From the NCBI GenBank assembly GCA_018398815.1, contig CM031620.1, forward strand, positions 62,816,439 through 62,880,438: 64,000 nt of DNA. The letters run 5' to 3'. This stretch comes from Conus ventricosus. Taxonomy: Eukaryota > Mollusca > Gastropoda > Neogastropoda > Conidae. Both the position numbers and the translations under genes were made by a program. Within the stretch, counting starts at the first letter, position 1; every line of letters starts with the position of its first letter. The notes beneath the pieces are model-generated. The model was not told the DNA's origin. It did not search any database and saw only the letters and a program-made list of their open reading frames with translations. This document shows positions 1-10,944 of this stretch, in pieces.

Positions 1-37
1 GTTATGTTTGTGTTTGTGTGGGTGTGCGTTTTCCTAT

Positions 38-84
38 GGTGCGCGCGCGCGCGCGCGCGTGTGTGTATAGTGTGTGTGTGTGTG
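38..84. repeat. GC/GT dinucleotide microsatellite
   Basis: An alternating (GC)n tract passes into (GT)n. It is a simple repeat with no coding signal. Confidence 0.9.
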
Positions 85-212
85 AAACATTGAACAGTAT
101 AAGAGCTATGTGTGTCGGTTTTTTGAAATGGACGACAGTGGATATGAAACAGTTGATAGGTTGTTGAGGCAGTACTTTAAGTGGTAATCACCATGATGTT
201 GCACGCTTTCTT

Positions 213-244
213 CTTCTTTTTTTTTTTTTTTTTTTTTTTTTTTT
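213..244. repeat. poly-T tract
   Basis: About 30 T residues follow a TTC-rich lead-in. It could be the poly(A) tail of a minus-strand retroposon, but no body is recognisable on either side. Confidence 0.7.
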
Positions 245-690
245 ATTGCCTCGGGGAGCTCGTGCTCAGCTGAAGATGGAAAGAAAAAAGGAGGAATGTT
301 CTTTGTAATTTTTTTTCTCCGTTTGTTTCTTTCTTGCCCGAGAACAGATCTACTAGCAAACTTTACTTTATTTTGTTTCTATGTTTGGTTATGTGGCATG
401 TCTTGTGTAGTCATCCTTTTTTTTATGATAACTTGTCAGTTTTTTTTAACCACTTTGTGTTTCGGTTTCTGTGTCTGTTTTTGGTGTGTGCAGTTGGCAT
501 GGTCATGTAAAATGCTCTGATTGCATATGGCTGAAATACCTCTGTGGGGCGACTGATTGTTATGGACTTGAACGCGATTTGCTCTGATTTTGTTTTCATT
601 TTGGTTCGGTGCTATATGTCTAGCATGCAATGTGTCACATTGTGGGTATAACTATGTTAAAATATGCCGCCATTATGTGTAACTAAGTAA
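245..690. other. Unassigned AT-rich sequence
   Basis: T-rich sequence with short chance open frames. No homology to a known family was recognised on either strand. Confidence 0.6.
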
Positions 691-741
691 CATTTTGAAT
701 TCTGGAATTGTCTAGGGTCTAGCCAACCACAAAAGCGAAGA

Positions 742-1300
742 GACGTGTTTAACTATTTAAGGGGGATGGGCATACTCAATATCTTGTTACAGGACTTACT
801 CATTTCAAACCGAAGTTTGAGATTTATATTCGTTCAGAGTGGGGTGACAAATGCTATTTTGCGTCTCATAATTCACATTCAAGAGGGCGTAGCTTTTTTG
901 TTCAATAATAATTTTGACTTTCAGTTAAGAAAAGTTTATAAAGACACGGCAGGTAATTTTATTTTTGATCTGTTAAAATAATGGATAAAGTATGTATTAT
1001 TGTTAGTATTTACGGCCCAATCGTGAATGAGCCTGAGTTTTATGTGGCGGTGACGAAACATTTACAGAAGTTGGGCGTGGAAAATGTCTTTTTTTGAGGT
1101 GATTGGAATTTTGGTACGTGATTACTCCTTGGACTGTTATGTTATAATTCAGAATAACATTAATCCTAAAGCACAAGAGCAATTAGAAACAGGAGGACAG
1201 CTAGCTTAAGTGACATCTGGCGTGATTTAAATCCCGATTACGAGGATATACTTGGAGTGAGAAAGAAGTAACCCCATGTCAGGTCCCCCCTATATGGGTT
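742..1300 (+). pseudogene. LINE endonuclease domain (broken)
   Basis: The translation gives an apurinic endonuclease of LINE type. A stretch with LLQD is followed, in a shifted frame, by residues resembling the SEWG...SHNSHSRG region. Then come GVAFLFNNNFDF, a SIYGP block around 1010 and a GDWNF block around 1100. In the family this domain nicks target DNA to prime reverse transcription. At least one frameshift lies near 890 and a stop follows the SIYGP region. Sequence past 1140 continues the C-terminal part with a degraded match to the usual DIWR...NP motif. Divergence alone could explain the breaks, though some may be consensus errors. Confidence 0.75.
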
Positions 1301-2199
1301 ATAAAAAGCCGTTTAGACTTTTTTCTTATTTCGACTGGTTTATGTAAATCATGTAACGAGCAGATATTCTACCAGGATATCGATCTGACCTACTCCTTAA
1401 TTCTAATTCTCTTATGCAAGGTTAGAGAGTCTAAAAAGAAATCTATTATGGAATTTTAATAGCTCTTTGTTGAAAGTCACAATTAATAGAAGACATAAAA
1501 TCAAGTAATTCACCCGAACAGTTATTGAGGAATATGCAGCTCTACTATTGTCGCTGTGGGTTGGCTCAGATTCCTAAATCAGAAATTCCAGTTTGTTATT
1601 TCTGATCCAACTTTTTTGGATACATTTCTTATGAAATTAGAGGCAAAACTTATTTCATACGCAACGATGAAGAAACGGAAGGACAGAGTAAAAACAGAAA
1701 CATCTGGAAAGTAATATTTGTTATTGAAAAAGTAAGTGGTTTATGAAGAAGACAGACGTGAACTGAAAGTTATAAACAAGAGTTTGATTGCACTTGGGAA
1801 AAGATGATGGAGGCGGGTGTTGCTGAAGTTAAAAACAAGAGTTGGATTGCACTTCGGGAAAAGTAGTTGGATGGGGGTGTTGCTGAAAGTTATAAACAAC
1901 GGTTGGAGTACACTTCGGGAAATGAAGGATGTGAGGGTGTGTTGATGCGTTTCAAGGGCGTGGATGGTCGTAGTAGAGGGAAAAAAAATAACTAACCCCC
2001 AAAGTATTTTTGTGGACTTGAAAAGCGAAATTTCGTTTGTAAAAATATTACGACAACTTTCGCTGGATAATGGTTCTAATTGTAAGTTGATAGTGATGAA
2101 ATTGCCGAAAGGAGTTAATAGTTTCTATTATAAATTATATTTCTAAATAGTGTTTTGAATATTGTGAGAATTCTTAGATTTAGTTTTTATTTAACCAGT

Positions 2200-3560
2200 T
2201 CTAACGGAGAGTCAGGTAAATTCTTTGGAAGCAATAATTACTTTAGAAGGAGCCGGTGTTGCTTCTTAACAAATGGTACTATGAAAAAGTCCTGGGCAGC
2301 GTTGGCTTTCACAGCAGAATTCTTCAAATGTTTATGAGTGACAAACTTGGCTCAATTTGTTGTAAGAGCGCTTTACGATGGATTCGATAGAATCGGATCT
2401 ATCTTCGACGCAAAAAAAGAAGGTATTATCGTATGCATTCCAAAGGGTTGGACAAGCACAAAAGACCGAATCAAAAATTGGAGACCAATTTCGCTTTTGA
2501 ACACTGTGTATTTAAAATAGGATCACTTTATAGCCTAAACCGATATTATAAATGTGTGTTCCCTCTATCATCAATGAAGACCAAACTGGTTTTATTCCAA
2601 AGATATTTGGGAGAGAACATTCGTCTTATTTATGATTTTACCTGATTTTATCCGATTACACAAAAAACGGTGGATTCTTTTTTGTTTTAGACTTTGAAAA
2701 AGGTTGGACAGTGTAAGCTATGATTTTCATGTTTAAGGTATTAATGGCCTTTGGCTTTGGTCAGTTTCTGTCAATGGATAAAAACTTTCTACAATAATAT
2801 TAAGTCAACCGTGTTTCATGATTAATGGAAAACTAGTGGTTGGTTCTGTGAGAGAGGATGTCGCCATGGGGATCCATTAGCAGATTTATTTGTTATTTGT
2901 TGTTGATATCTTTGCCAATGATTAGACCAAAATGATGACATTAAAAAGGAATTAAAATAGCTAATACTGAGAATTAACATTTTTTTTTACAGTTTGAAGA
3001 TGATGCTGACTTTTGCATGTAGGCGATCGGAATTCTTTTTGAAGAATCGATTTGGTTCTTGAAAAAATTTGGAAGAGTTTCTTGAACTCTTCGTAATGCG
3101 GAAAAAAAAGAATGCGGTATGGTTAGGAAGTAAACGAAAATCGCCGTAAGTATCTGCACACATTTTTAATTTTCCTTATGGAACCCTCCTAATTTAAAAT
3201 TTTGGGTTTATGGTTTTCGTGTGCTTTGAAAAAATTGTGAAAACTATGAATCTCGAAGAATAATTTGCAGAGATATAAAACATTGTACAAAACTAGCTAA
3301 AAAGGCAGATTTAACACCTTCGGCAGAGTTTGCAGTACTTAAATCCCTGATCTTATCAAAACTAACACATATATGGATGTTAATACCGAACCACCAGACT
3401 ACTTATTGATGATGAAATCAGAAAATTACATTTTAAGTTTGTTTGGGTATAAAAAGAGATTAAAAATTAAAGCGATAAATTATCTGGTATAACATTTACA
3501 AGCATTGGGGGTCATAGGAATATCCATAATATGGAAGCAAATATCGCATTAATGTTAAAC
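2200..3560 (+). pseudogene. LINE reverse transcriptase domain (broken)
   Basis: Recognisable blocks in order are a CIPKG...KNWRPISLLN stretch at about 2430-2510, a degraded VDFEKAFD-like block near 2680, GKTSGWF followed by GCRHGDPLADLFVI at about 2828-2900, and FEDDADF at 2993-3013, which replaces the usual (F/Y)ADD catalytic motif. An NAxWLGSKRK-like stretch follows near 3110-3140. The frame changes several times. The protein would copy element RNA at the nicked target, but this copy cannot encode an active enzyme. Downstream to 3560 is the weakly conserved C-terminal tail. Confidence 0.8.
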
Positions 3561-3825
3561 TTGGATTCGGATACTCTGTTGAATTTTCTGTTTGAATGGA
3601 CACTGCATCGATCTATAACAAAATATTTATGGGACTAGGGGAGGTTAAAGAGATTGAAAAGAAAAACTGTATTGTTCTTTTCCACCCTCACCTAGTTAAT
3701 ATAAGAACAAGTTATTACCAGCTCTTTCCCTTTCCATAACTTTGATGTGATTGAATCTATTGATACTAGGCTGTGCCATTTGTATACCTGTATGTATGCC
3801 ATAGAGTATATGGTATATTTGTTTG

Positions 3826-3945
3826 CATCTCTCTCTCTCTTCTTTCTCTTTTCGTGTGTGTGTGTGTGTGTGTGTAGTGTGTGGGTGTGTGTGGTGTTGT
3901 GTGTGTTTGTGTGACGAATGTGTTTATGTTTATGTGTAGATAGTG
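3826..3945. repeat. CT/GT microsatellite in LINE 3' region
   Basis: (CT)n passes into (GT)n with small interruptions, inside the 3' untranslated part of the LINE that ends at 4130. Confidence 0.85.
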
Positions 3946-4137
3946 TTATGTATGTATAAGTGGATTACCTAATGACTTGTTTTTTGTTATCGTTAAGTTG
4001 ACTTTCTCTTGTTGCAACGGTTATAGTTGTAATTTGTCTCTGGCACTGTCATCTTTTTGCGCGACTGCAAACTCTTGTATTGTTGCGCGATGCGTTGATA
4101 GTAAAATTCTTTGTTTAAAAAAAAAAAAAATATAAGT

Positions 4138-5030
4138 ATAACGAGCATAAACATCTAGGTATCATATTCAAAATGATTGCAATGGGGTGAGCAGCAATTA
4201 TACATGTAATGACACTGTTTACTACGTTAATTTAATGTCTAAAAAGTATTAAATATAAATTAAGTAGAAAAAGCTCTCGAGTTCTTTGACAAAATCCTTT
4301 ATATTGCCACATTTGATTTTGGCCGAATTGTTGGGATAATCGTACTGATATCGCTGTCGCAGTTCTGAAAACTTTGCACCTGGAAGCCCTAGAATCATTT
4401 TATGCAATGTTTGTGGAACAAACCGTCTATAAACTATCAAAGAGTCTGGATTCTGCGCATTTTAAGAAAGAAGAAAACGACTTAAATTAATTCAGTACTA
4501 TTATTGGATTAATGCCTTTGCCATGTTTATTAAGTAATATGATTCCTTCTCTAGTATGGGACAGGGAAAACCTTCACACAGGGCGCAGGCCTCTAGAACG
4601 GTACAATAATGAAATGTTAACTCAAGAATACATTTAAAAAGAATCATTCGTCCCATCCTCAACTCTATTATGGAATGCACTACCCGACTACTGTAATAAC
4701 TAGGAACTCTTTGAGCCAACTTAAACGTTAATTGGGCGAGTGATGATGCTACAGTTCACACATATTACTATTTTGGTAAAGGCGAGAACAAGTTATTTAT
4801 GTTTTGGTGGCTCCGTTTAGGTTATGTGTGATCTAAATGAACGATTTGGTTAACGACATCTGGATAACAATACACTTTATGTTGCCGTTGGAAATCGGAA
4901 GTTAAACAGCCAGAACACTATTTGTTATTCTGTCCCCTATTCTAGTATAGTTCGTGTGAAAATCAATGTTGACTCTTCCACTGATCGTTATACACAATTA
5001 CAATTTGAAATTAAACGGACTTACATGGAT
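4138..5030 (+). pseudogene. 3' part of a second LINE (CR1-like reverse transcriptase C-terminus)
   Basis: Read across frames, the plus strand gives the C-terminal part of a CR1/jockey-like reverse transcriptase. An EHKHLGIIF block lies near 4147. It is followed by a KSFILPHF-like block near 4290, a RIILCN block near 4390, ERRKR...LIQYY near 4470, and a degraded YLSNMIPSLV block near 4530. Near 4920 a CGNRK...HYLLFCPL stretch matches the Cys/His-like tail common in this group. Frames change repeatedly. The fragment starts immediately after the poly(A) of the upstream LINE, so the two may be nested or simply adjacent. No upstream half was found left of 690. Confidence 0.65.
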
Positions 5031-5072
5031 GTTGAAGTTTATTGAGTTATTTCTTGGATGCTGTGGGTAGTG

Positions 5073-5109
5073 GTATACATGTGGAGGACGATACCGCGCG
5101 CGGTGCCCA
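5073..5109 (+). repeat. Left arm of a ~37-bp imperfect inverted repeat
   Basis: The 19 bases at 5073-5091 are the exact reverse complement of 6376-6394. The match continues imperfectly through a GCGC-rich stretch. The arms enclose the Penelope-like remnant. Confidence 0.75.
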
Positions 5110-5585
5110 GACTTCAGTACGTGTGATCCCGAGAAATCTCGGAGTGAGGGTTCAATGGAAGGACCTCCAGTTGATGATGGGTCGGGCACAGTGGCATACC
5201 TCTACCAACGCATTTACTCGAAATCTCACTAAAACTTCAACATCCATGGTAAACTCTCGTTTAATGTTCAAATTATTCCTGTTGCTGATTGGTCAGAGGA
5301 TTCATGTGGATATTTTAGCTTCGGGATCAATGTTATTCCTTAACTGTCAGGCTATGAAGGCAATCAGCCCTTATGTGAGTTACTTCCTTTGTCGACAATG
5401 TGTCCAGCACAGGATGAGGAAAAAGTCTTCGTAGAACCCACCACTTCCATCTTCATTATATTTAATGATACGGTGTAGAAGAATCTTGAAAAAAGTGTTC
5501 CTGTCGCTTGACCCTCCCACCTGACTTTAAGGAGCTGTTGTTGGTAGTCTTGTTTGTGATGGAAGAGATGAAAGTAGTAAGATCA
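5110..5585. other. Unassigned sequence inside the inverted-repeat pair
   Basis: A 130-codon open frame on the plus strand (5042-5434) has no recognised similarity and starts before the left inverted-repeat arm. It may be a chance frame or degraded element sequence. Confidence 0.4.
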
Positions 5586-5589
5586 CATC

Positions 5590-6110
5590 AAGACTGCCCT
5601 TTCCGTAATGGATACCCCTGATGGATGTGGGACAAACCTCGAGTTACCTTCCCTTCTTCTAGAAATTACGACAGTGTGAAAAGGGGGATCCCTTACATTA
5701 AGGAGTCTCAGAGCGTTAGCCAGGACCTTCCAGCAACATTGAGGCAAGTTTTCCCACAACCCACCAACTCCCTACGCTGCAACTGACCCATGTCAAAAGA
5801 CAAAACGGACCCCTCAAGCAAAGTGTGGTGTGTAGTGTACCAGGTTGGTTTGTCAAGACTGTGCCCATACTACATTAGCGAGACGCAAGGACCACTCACC
5901 TCCGGCTACAGGAAACACCAAAAACCGATCTACGTCTGCCATACACGAGCACTACAAGCCACAGGCCAGTTTTCAGCCCCCTAGAAACCAAAACAATCGT
6001 AACTTCAGAGCACTTTCTCACATAAAGAATGGTTAAAGAAGACATCGAAATCAAGACCAGTCGCCCAAGCCTGACAGAGATCAAGGCTTTGATCTTCCCC
6101 TATTTCAGTC
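5590..6110 (+). pseudogene. Penelope-like element: GIY-YIG endonuclease end (broken)
   Basis: The plus strand, read across frames, gives a PYIKGVSE-like stretch near 5690-5715 and a KPTN-like stretch near 5760. Next comes GVVYQV...CQDCAHT near 5830-5870, the position of a YIGET motif (degraded to YISET) near 5875, and an RxKH block near 5905. A conserved EIKTxRPSL...QGFDLP tail sits at about 6045-6100. This is the C-terminal endonuclease arrangement of Penelope-like retroelements, where it acts as the nicking nuclease fused to a telomerase-related reverse transcriptase. The reverse transcriptase itself is not recognisable upstream. Frameshifts near 5865 and 5930 make it a pseudogene. Confidence 0.75.
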
Positions 6111-6356
6111 AGATCTGACAACTGCTCACTCCACAACATCAGTCCTCAATCCACAATCAGATCTCTGACAATGCTCAATCCACCACAACAGTCGCCCCAC
6201 CAGGCCCGCTTGTCACAACAGCAACAGTGAGCTGATGAAGACAGGGAGATCTGCCGCTACACTTCCCCAAGTAGCTTTGATCTGAGTCTGTAACACATTT
6301 TTTAAATGGGAAACCACTTTCATGCGTCCGTCTGGCAAGGCCTTTTGGGCATCAAC

Positions 6357-6394
6357 TGGTGCGCGCGCGCGGTGTTCGTCCTCCACATGTATAC
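6357..6394 (-). repeat. Right arm of the ~37-bp inverted repeat
   Basis: Reverse complement of 5073-5109, with a perfect 19-bp core. Penelope-like elements can carry inverted terminal repeats, so this pair may mark the remnant's ends. Confidence 0.75.
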
Positions 6395-6429
6395 GTCTGA
6401 CCAATCAGCAGACGATGATATTTTCTTCT

Positions 6430-7236
6430 TAGAAGTAGCTTGATCTTCAGTAATGTGTACTCATTAATATTTGAAAAAGTACTCAGTTTATCTCGAATCG
6501 AATCGATTCAGCCTGTCTTTCTCTTTTTTTTTTTTTTTGCTTTTTCGTTTTGCCTTTTATATTTTACTTTCTAGAACATATAGTTTGTCTTATTTATCAT
6601 TATGATCCATTTCTTTACTCTTGAAATTAGTGGTTGACTGCAAGTCGCATTGGCGGAAAGAGAATGTTCCTTCCCGCCCTAAAATTAGTAATTCTTTCTT
6701 ATGCTTAGCGATCCGATGGTTCATATTAAGGGGAACAGGAAATACAATATACAGGAAATGGAAAAGGGGGACTAGGAATAGAGGGAGATAAGCAAAAAAA
6801 GTTAATCTAAATTGTACTACGTAACTTCCCAATCCATATTATGGAAAAAGGGACGTTTGTACTCTAAACTTACTTTACGTTATTATATAAATTTCTCTCT
6901 TGTTTTGTTAATTGTTCACATATATTCTTGTTGACTGGAGTGATTGTTGCACCCTCCCTTTCCTCCCATTTTCACGTTATTTCCTTTCATTTTTTTCTTC
7001 TGTTTTTTTTCTTCTTCTTCTTTTTATTTCTTAAAGAAATCCCTACCATGTAGGTGAAATGTTAGTATATTGTGAATTTTTTAAGCGCCAGTGTTACAGT
7101 ATATGTATATTGACTCACAGTATAAGCCTAGGGCTTGTTGTGCTCATGTGTCCTGACGATTTATGAACGTATTCTGTGTTTTAGTAAAATTAAAAGTTAC
7201 TTAAACAGCTATATGCGATGTGAAAACGTGAACAAC
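6430..7236. other. Unassigned AT-rich sequence
   Basis: Pyrimidine-rich stretches and an 80-codon minus-strand open frame at 6590-6832 without recognised similarity. No gene is supported. Confidence 0.5.
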
Positions 7237-7257
7237 ACTGTCCAGGCCTTCCAAGAG

Positions 7258-7290
7258 AGTGGAGAGAGAGAGAGAGTGAGAAGAGAGGGA
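7258..7290. repeat. GA-rich simple repeat
   Basis: Short (GA)n tract. Confidence 0.8.
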
Positions 7291-7436
7291 GAGTTCCGCT
7301 GTTTTAAAAACTGCTCGGGGCGAAAGATTTCATGGCACCACAGTCACTGAGCGAAAGTCCATGTCTTCTCTCGGACGGTCGTGCACTATCTCAGCTCGTG
7401 TGCGCTTGCAGCATTTAAATCGTGTATGCCTAGCGG

Positions 7437-7554
7437 ATGTGCAGTGTGCCTGTCGCTGGATCGGAATCCCCAACGGACTTGAAAGACGAGATCAAGAAGA
7501 GGTCGCTCAAGTTCTCCGATGTCTCCCTCAACTTGCACTCCGGGAAAGGAAGGC
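7437..7554 (+). CDS. Possible host exon, charged coiled-coil-like
   Basis: A high-complexity open frame begins at or before an ATG at 7437 and ends before a good donor (GGC|GTGAGT, cut after 7554). The residues include SPTDLKDEIKKRS and KFSDVSLNLHSGKG, rich in Lys/Glu/Ser with regularly spaced Leu. If spliced to 8572 the frame continues without a stop. Codon use is more even than in the surrounding repeats. The start is uncertain: the exon may begin further upstream at an AG near 7410 or 7426. The protein family is not recognised. A chance frame cannot be excluded. Confidence 0.35.
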
Positions 7555-7599
7555 GTGAGTTCTTGACCCCTTGTCCCTCTGGCAGTGGCTGGCTGGTTC

Positions 7600-7830
7600 A
7601 TAGGGTGGAGGGATTGGTGGTGTAGTCGAGGAGGTGGATCATGGGGTGGGCAGATGATTGGATTATTGGGTAGATGGATGGGGTAGTTGGGTGAGTGGTA
7701 ATATGGGAATGGGCTGGATGATTGGATCCCTTGGGGTAGAGGGATGGGGTCATCAGTTGGTTGAGTAGGTAAGAATTATGTGGGTAGACGGATGGATGGA
7801 TCACGGATGGTGATTCGATCATTAGATTGA
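7600..7830. repeat. Degenerate (GGAT/GATT)n simple-repeat region
   Basis: Loose repeats of GATGG, TGGGT and GATTGG over ~230 bp. The Ser/His/Pro-rich minus-strand frame across it is a by-product of the repeat. Confidence 0.6.
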
Positions 7831-7839
7831 TGATTGGAA

Positions 7840-8095
7840 GAGTTGTTGCTTTGTTGTTTTTTTTCGTGAATTGTTTGATGAGGTGGGATTGGAATGTGCT
7901 GTGGGATGAATCATTTTAAAAAGGGTCATTCGGTCAGTGCATGGTTAGTTTGATCATTTTGACAGATGCGGCTGGTCAGTAAGTGGGTGGTTGGATCTTG
8001 GATGATCCCTGTAGGGCTGGTAAGGTATGGATTGTTGTGGGGCGGGGAACGAGCGGTGGGTCCCCCCATACAAAACGGTACATATTTGAGGTGAT
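7840..8095. other. Unassigned sequence
   Basis: GT-rich single-copy-looking sequence. Nothing was recognised. Confidence 0.5.
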
Positions 8096-8097
8096 CA

Positions 8098-8300
8098 GAG
8101 AGCCGTGAATCGCAGTCCTGGTGATTCTGTGGTTGCGGGTTCAAATCGCGCTAGACGTTCGGGAACAGGGGAGGGGGTGCTCGGAGGTTGTAATGGTAAC
8201 ACTCCATTTAAAACAAAAAAAAACCTTCGAATGGGGACTGGTAATCTGGAGGTTCCGTGTGTTCCAAGTGCGTTATATCTTCTGGAACCATAACAAAAAA
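8098..8300 (+). mobile_element. Degraded tRNA-derived SINE
   Basis: The segment carries a Pol III box B match (GGTTCAAATCG at about 8139-8149) downstream of a weak box A position, then a ~150-bp body and an A-rich/CT tail that merges with a CA microsatellite. A SINE is the best explanation for a tRNA-like promoter without cloverleaf pairing. Its family differs from the SINEs at 20373, 30191 and 22438. Confidence 0.5.
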
Positions 8301-8317
8301 CTCTCTCTTCTCTCGTG

Positions 8318-8465
8318 CGCACACGAACACGCACTCACACACTCACACCACAACACACACGCGGCGCGCGCGCGCGCGGCGCGCACACACACATACGCAC
8401 GCACACAAACTCACACACACACACAACACCGACAACACTACACACACCACACAACGCACACACAG
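8318..8465. repeat. CA-rich microsatellite with a central (GC)n
   Basis: (CA)n interrupted by a GCGC block. Long frames here encode only His/Thr repeats. Confidence 0.9.
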
Positions 8466-8571
8466 TCATTGGTTGATCAAAATTTCTAACGAAATGATGA
8501 TGAGGATGAGTGTGTGGGTGTTTGTGCCTGTGTGGGGTAGTGCCGTATGTGTAGCATGTGGGCGTGCTTAG

Positions 8572-8642
8572 ACGTAGCGTCTAGCTGTCAGAAGGAGCGC
8601 TTGAAAGAGAAGAACAAGATCACCCAAGTGCAGACGGAGATG
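8572..8642 (+). CDS. Possible host exon following 7437-7554
   Basis: A 71-nt open segment follows an AG acceptor at 8570-8571 and ends at a GT (ATG|GTGACA). It supplies the two bases needed to complete the split codon left by the donor at 7554. The frame then reads through SCQKERLKEKNKITQVQTEM, a charged helical stretch in keeping with the upstream segment. The acceptor lacks a good pyrimidine tract because the upstream sequence is GT-rich, so the call is weak. Product unknown. Confidence 0.3.
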
Positions 8643-8821
8643 GTGACATGCACTGAACGGGTTCCCATTCAGTGATTTGGCTGCCGGATATTCCCCAAAC
8701 CGCCAGTCGGAGGTGAGAAACTGGGTTAGTCCTGTAGCATCACTGCACTTCAGTCTGGTGCGATTATTAATCCTGATAATGGACAGTTCCTTAAACAGCG
8801 CTATTCTTTTTTTTTTCCCAC

Positions 8822-9400
8822 GCCCTATGTGCTTCACACGGAAACAGTATCACATCACTCGACTACTGATGTGCTTCACACGGAAAACAGCTACTCAATC
8901 ACTCGACTACTGATGTGCCGTCTCACGGAAACAAGCTATCACATCACTCGACTACTGTTGTGTTTAACACGGAACTGCTACTTCACATCATCGACTACTG
9001 ATGTGCTTCACACGGAAAACAGCTACTCACATCACTCGACTTACTGATGTGCATCACACGGAAAACAGCTACTCACATCATCGACTACTAGGTGTGCTTC
9101 ACACGGAAACCGGCTACTCCATCACTGACTATATGTGCTTTCACAACGGAAACAGCTATCACATCACTCGATACTGATGTGCTTCACACGAAACAGCTAC
9201 TCACATCACTCGTATACTGATGTGCTTCACACGGAATTGCTACTCACATCACCGGATACTGATGTGCTTCACACGGAATCTGCTTACTCACAATCACTTC
9301 AAACTCTGATGTGCTTCACACGGAAAACAGCTACTCACATCACTCGACTTTGATGTGTTCACACCGGAAACAGTACTACATCACTCGATCTACTAATGGT
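8822..9400. repeat. 45-bp minisatellite, about 13 copies
   Basis: Tandem units of about 45 bp contain GATGTGCTTCACACGGAAA, then CAGCTACTCACATCACTCGACTAC. Most copies differ by 1-bp indels, especially in short A runs and at AC steps, which looks partly like sequencing error. Confidence 0.95.
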
Positions 9401-9720
9401 CTGAAGACACATCCTACACCCTTCCAGCGCCACCCGTATTATTTGCACACGACCCCTACGGTGCAAACACGGTCATGGCTCACATATCTCCCACCCCACC
9501 ACCGCAATTTACTCAAAAATATGGAAAGGTCCTTCATACGCAGGGGGGGTGGGGGGGGGGGGGGGAGGTGGAGACTTTTTTTTAAACCAACTTGAAAGCA
9601 GTCAATCTAAATCAGAATATCTTGTTATGGAAAGGTTGTTTAGTAGCTGAAAAGCTTTCATCAAAAACAGTGTCTATGTTCTGGGAAAGATTGATTCAGG
9701 TGGGAAGAAGCGATCTTTTT
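9401..9720. other. Unassigned sequence with poly-G tract
   Basis: Includes a G-rich run at about 9542-9568. No gene was recognised. Confidence 0.6.
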
Positions 9721-9734
9721 AACATGCGCGTGAT

Positions 9735-10195
9735 GAGAGAGAGAGAGAGGAGAGAGATGAGAGGCTTGTAACGGTAATGAACGAAAAAAAATCCACTTGT
9801 TTTCATACATTTCGGCTCTTGCCTTGCTTAGAGAGAGAGAGAGAGAGTGAGACTGTGTGAGAGACGAGAGAGAGAGGCTAACGAAGTTTAAGGGATATAT
9901 GAAAAAAGAAAGTCAGTTGTATCATACATTTCACTCTTGCCATGCATTAGAGAGAGAGAGAGAGTGGAGAGAGGAGTAGAATGAAGAGGAGTGAGAGAAG
10001 AGAGAGGAGAGTGCGAGTGAGGCTATCGAGTTTTAACGGATAAATGAAAAAAAGTTCGTTGTATCATACATCTCATTACCCTTGCCTTGCATTAGAGAGC
10101 AGAGATGACAGAGAGAGAGAGGCTAACGAGCTTAAGGGATAAATGAAAAGTCCGTTGTATTCATATATTGCACTCACCTTGCCGTGCAAGCATGA
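9735..10195. repeat. ~90-150-bp tandem repeat, 4 copies, with GA stretches
   Basis: Four successive units begin at about 9757, 9872, 10018 and 10120. Each has GAGGCTAACGA-like sequence, then GGATAAATGAAAA, TTGTATCATACATTTCACTC and TTGCCTTGCATTAGAGAG, followed by a (GA)n stretch of variable length. Variation in the GA part sets the unit length. Confidence 0.85.
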
Positions 10196-10295
10196 ACAAA
10201 TAAACATCATCACAACTTTCAATTAATTATGCAGTCCATTCATAACTGTAGACTATTTTACCAGAACTAGAAACTTTTGACAGGAGCCGTGCGCG

Positions 10296-10412
10296 TGTGT
10301 GGTACACACCACACACACACTTCACTCTCTCTCTTCTCTCTCTCTCTCTCTCTCTCATCACAACACACACACCACACACACAACACACACACACACCTAC
10401 ACACTTACAAAG
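10296..10412. repeat. CA/CT microsatellites
   Basis: Mixed (CA)n and (CT)n tracts. Confidence 0.9.
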
Positions 10413-10944
10413 ACACACGTATCGCCACATTCCCTCCCCTTCCGCAGTCTACTCCCCCTACTCTCCTCCCCACCGCCGATTCCCTTCTGGTGTAGGATGT
10501 TTTTCCATCTCTTTCCTTCGGTGAGCTGAATAGTGACGCAGTTGTGTCGCTTTTCTAGTGGACGTACTGTTTGGTTTGTGAGTTTTTTTTTAAACCCTCT
10601 TAGGTTCCCTCCTCAAACTCCTACCTCCTCAACTAAATGCACAAGTGACCGACGAAGTGTGGTGATCGGGGGTGATCACTATTTCAGGTTAAAAATATTC
10701 CGCGAGAAGATTTTTGGTTATGGTTTTTAATATTGACTTAAGGTTCATCTCATTTTGACGTCATGTTAGAATGGGTACGGTTTTCTTCTGCAGATTACGA
10801 TGAAGATGGAAATAGATATAATTCAGTCGTTTTATGACTTGAGACTTAGATCTGGCGTCTTTCCACTCCCTAAAATACTGGTTGGTTATTTGTACCTGGC
10901 TGGACTCGGAGTAGTCTCTGGCTGCACGCGCTGGAACAGACCTT

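Larger units (their letters stand above)
690..4131 (+). mobile_element. Decayed LINE, L1/Tx1-type, ending in poly(A)
   Basis: A non-LTR retrotransposon copy. Its order is apurinic endonuclease (about 740-1300), reverse transcriptase (about 2200-3560), a 3' untranslated region with CT and GT microsatellites (about 3826-3920), and a 14-base poly(A) at 4117-4130. The coding region is broken by many stops and frameshifts, so the copy is dead. The block NWRPISLLN and the short block around FEDDADF are typical of L1/Tx1-type reverse transcriptases; the exact clade is inference. The 5' end is not defined because the first recognisable endonuclease residues lie near 740. No target-site duplication was found. 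Confidence 0.8.

Noticed and set aside
296..520. 74-codon hydrophobic protein
   Set aside because: T-rich sequence gives Phe/Leu/Cys by composition. No homology or splice context.
8822..9400. CRISPR array
   Set aside because: Units are contiguous with no unique spacers, and the DNA is animal. The same applies to the arrays at 35.0, 51.5, 59.2 and 61.6 kb.
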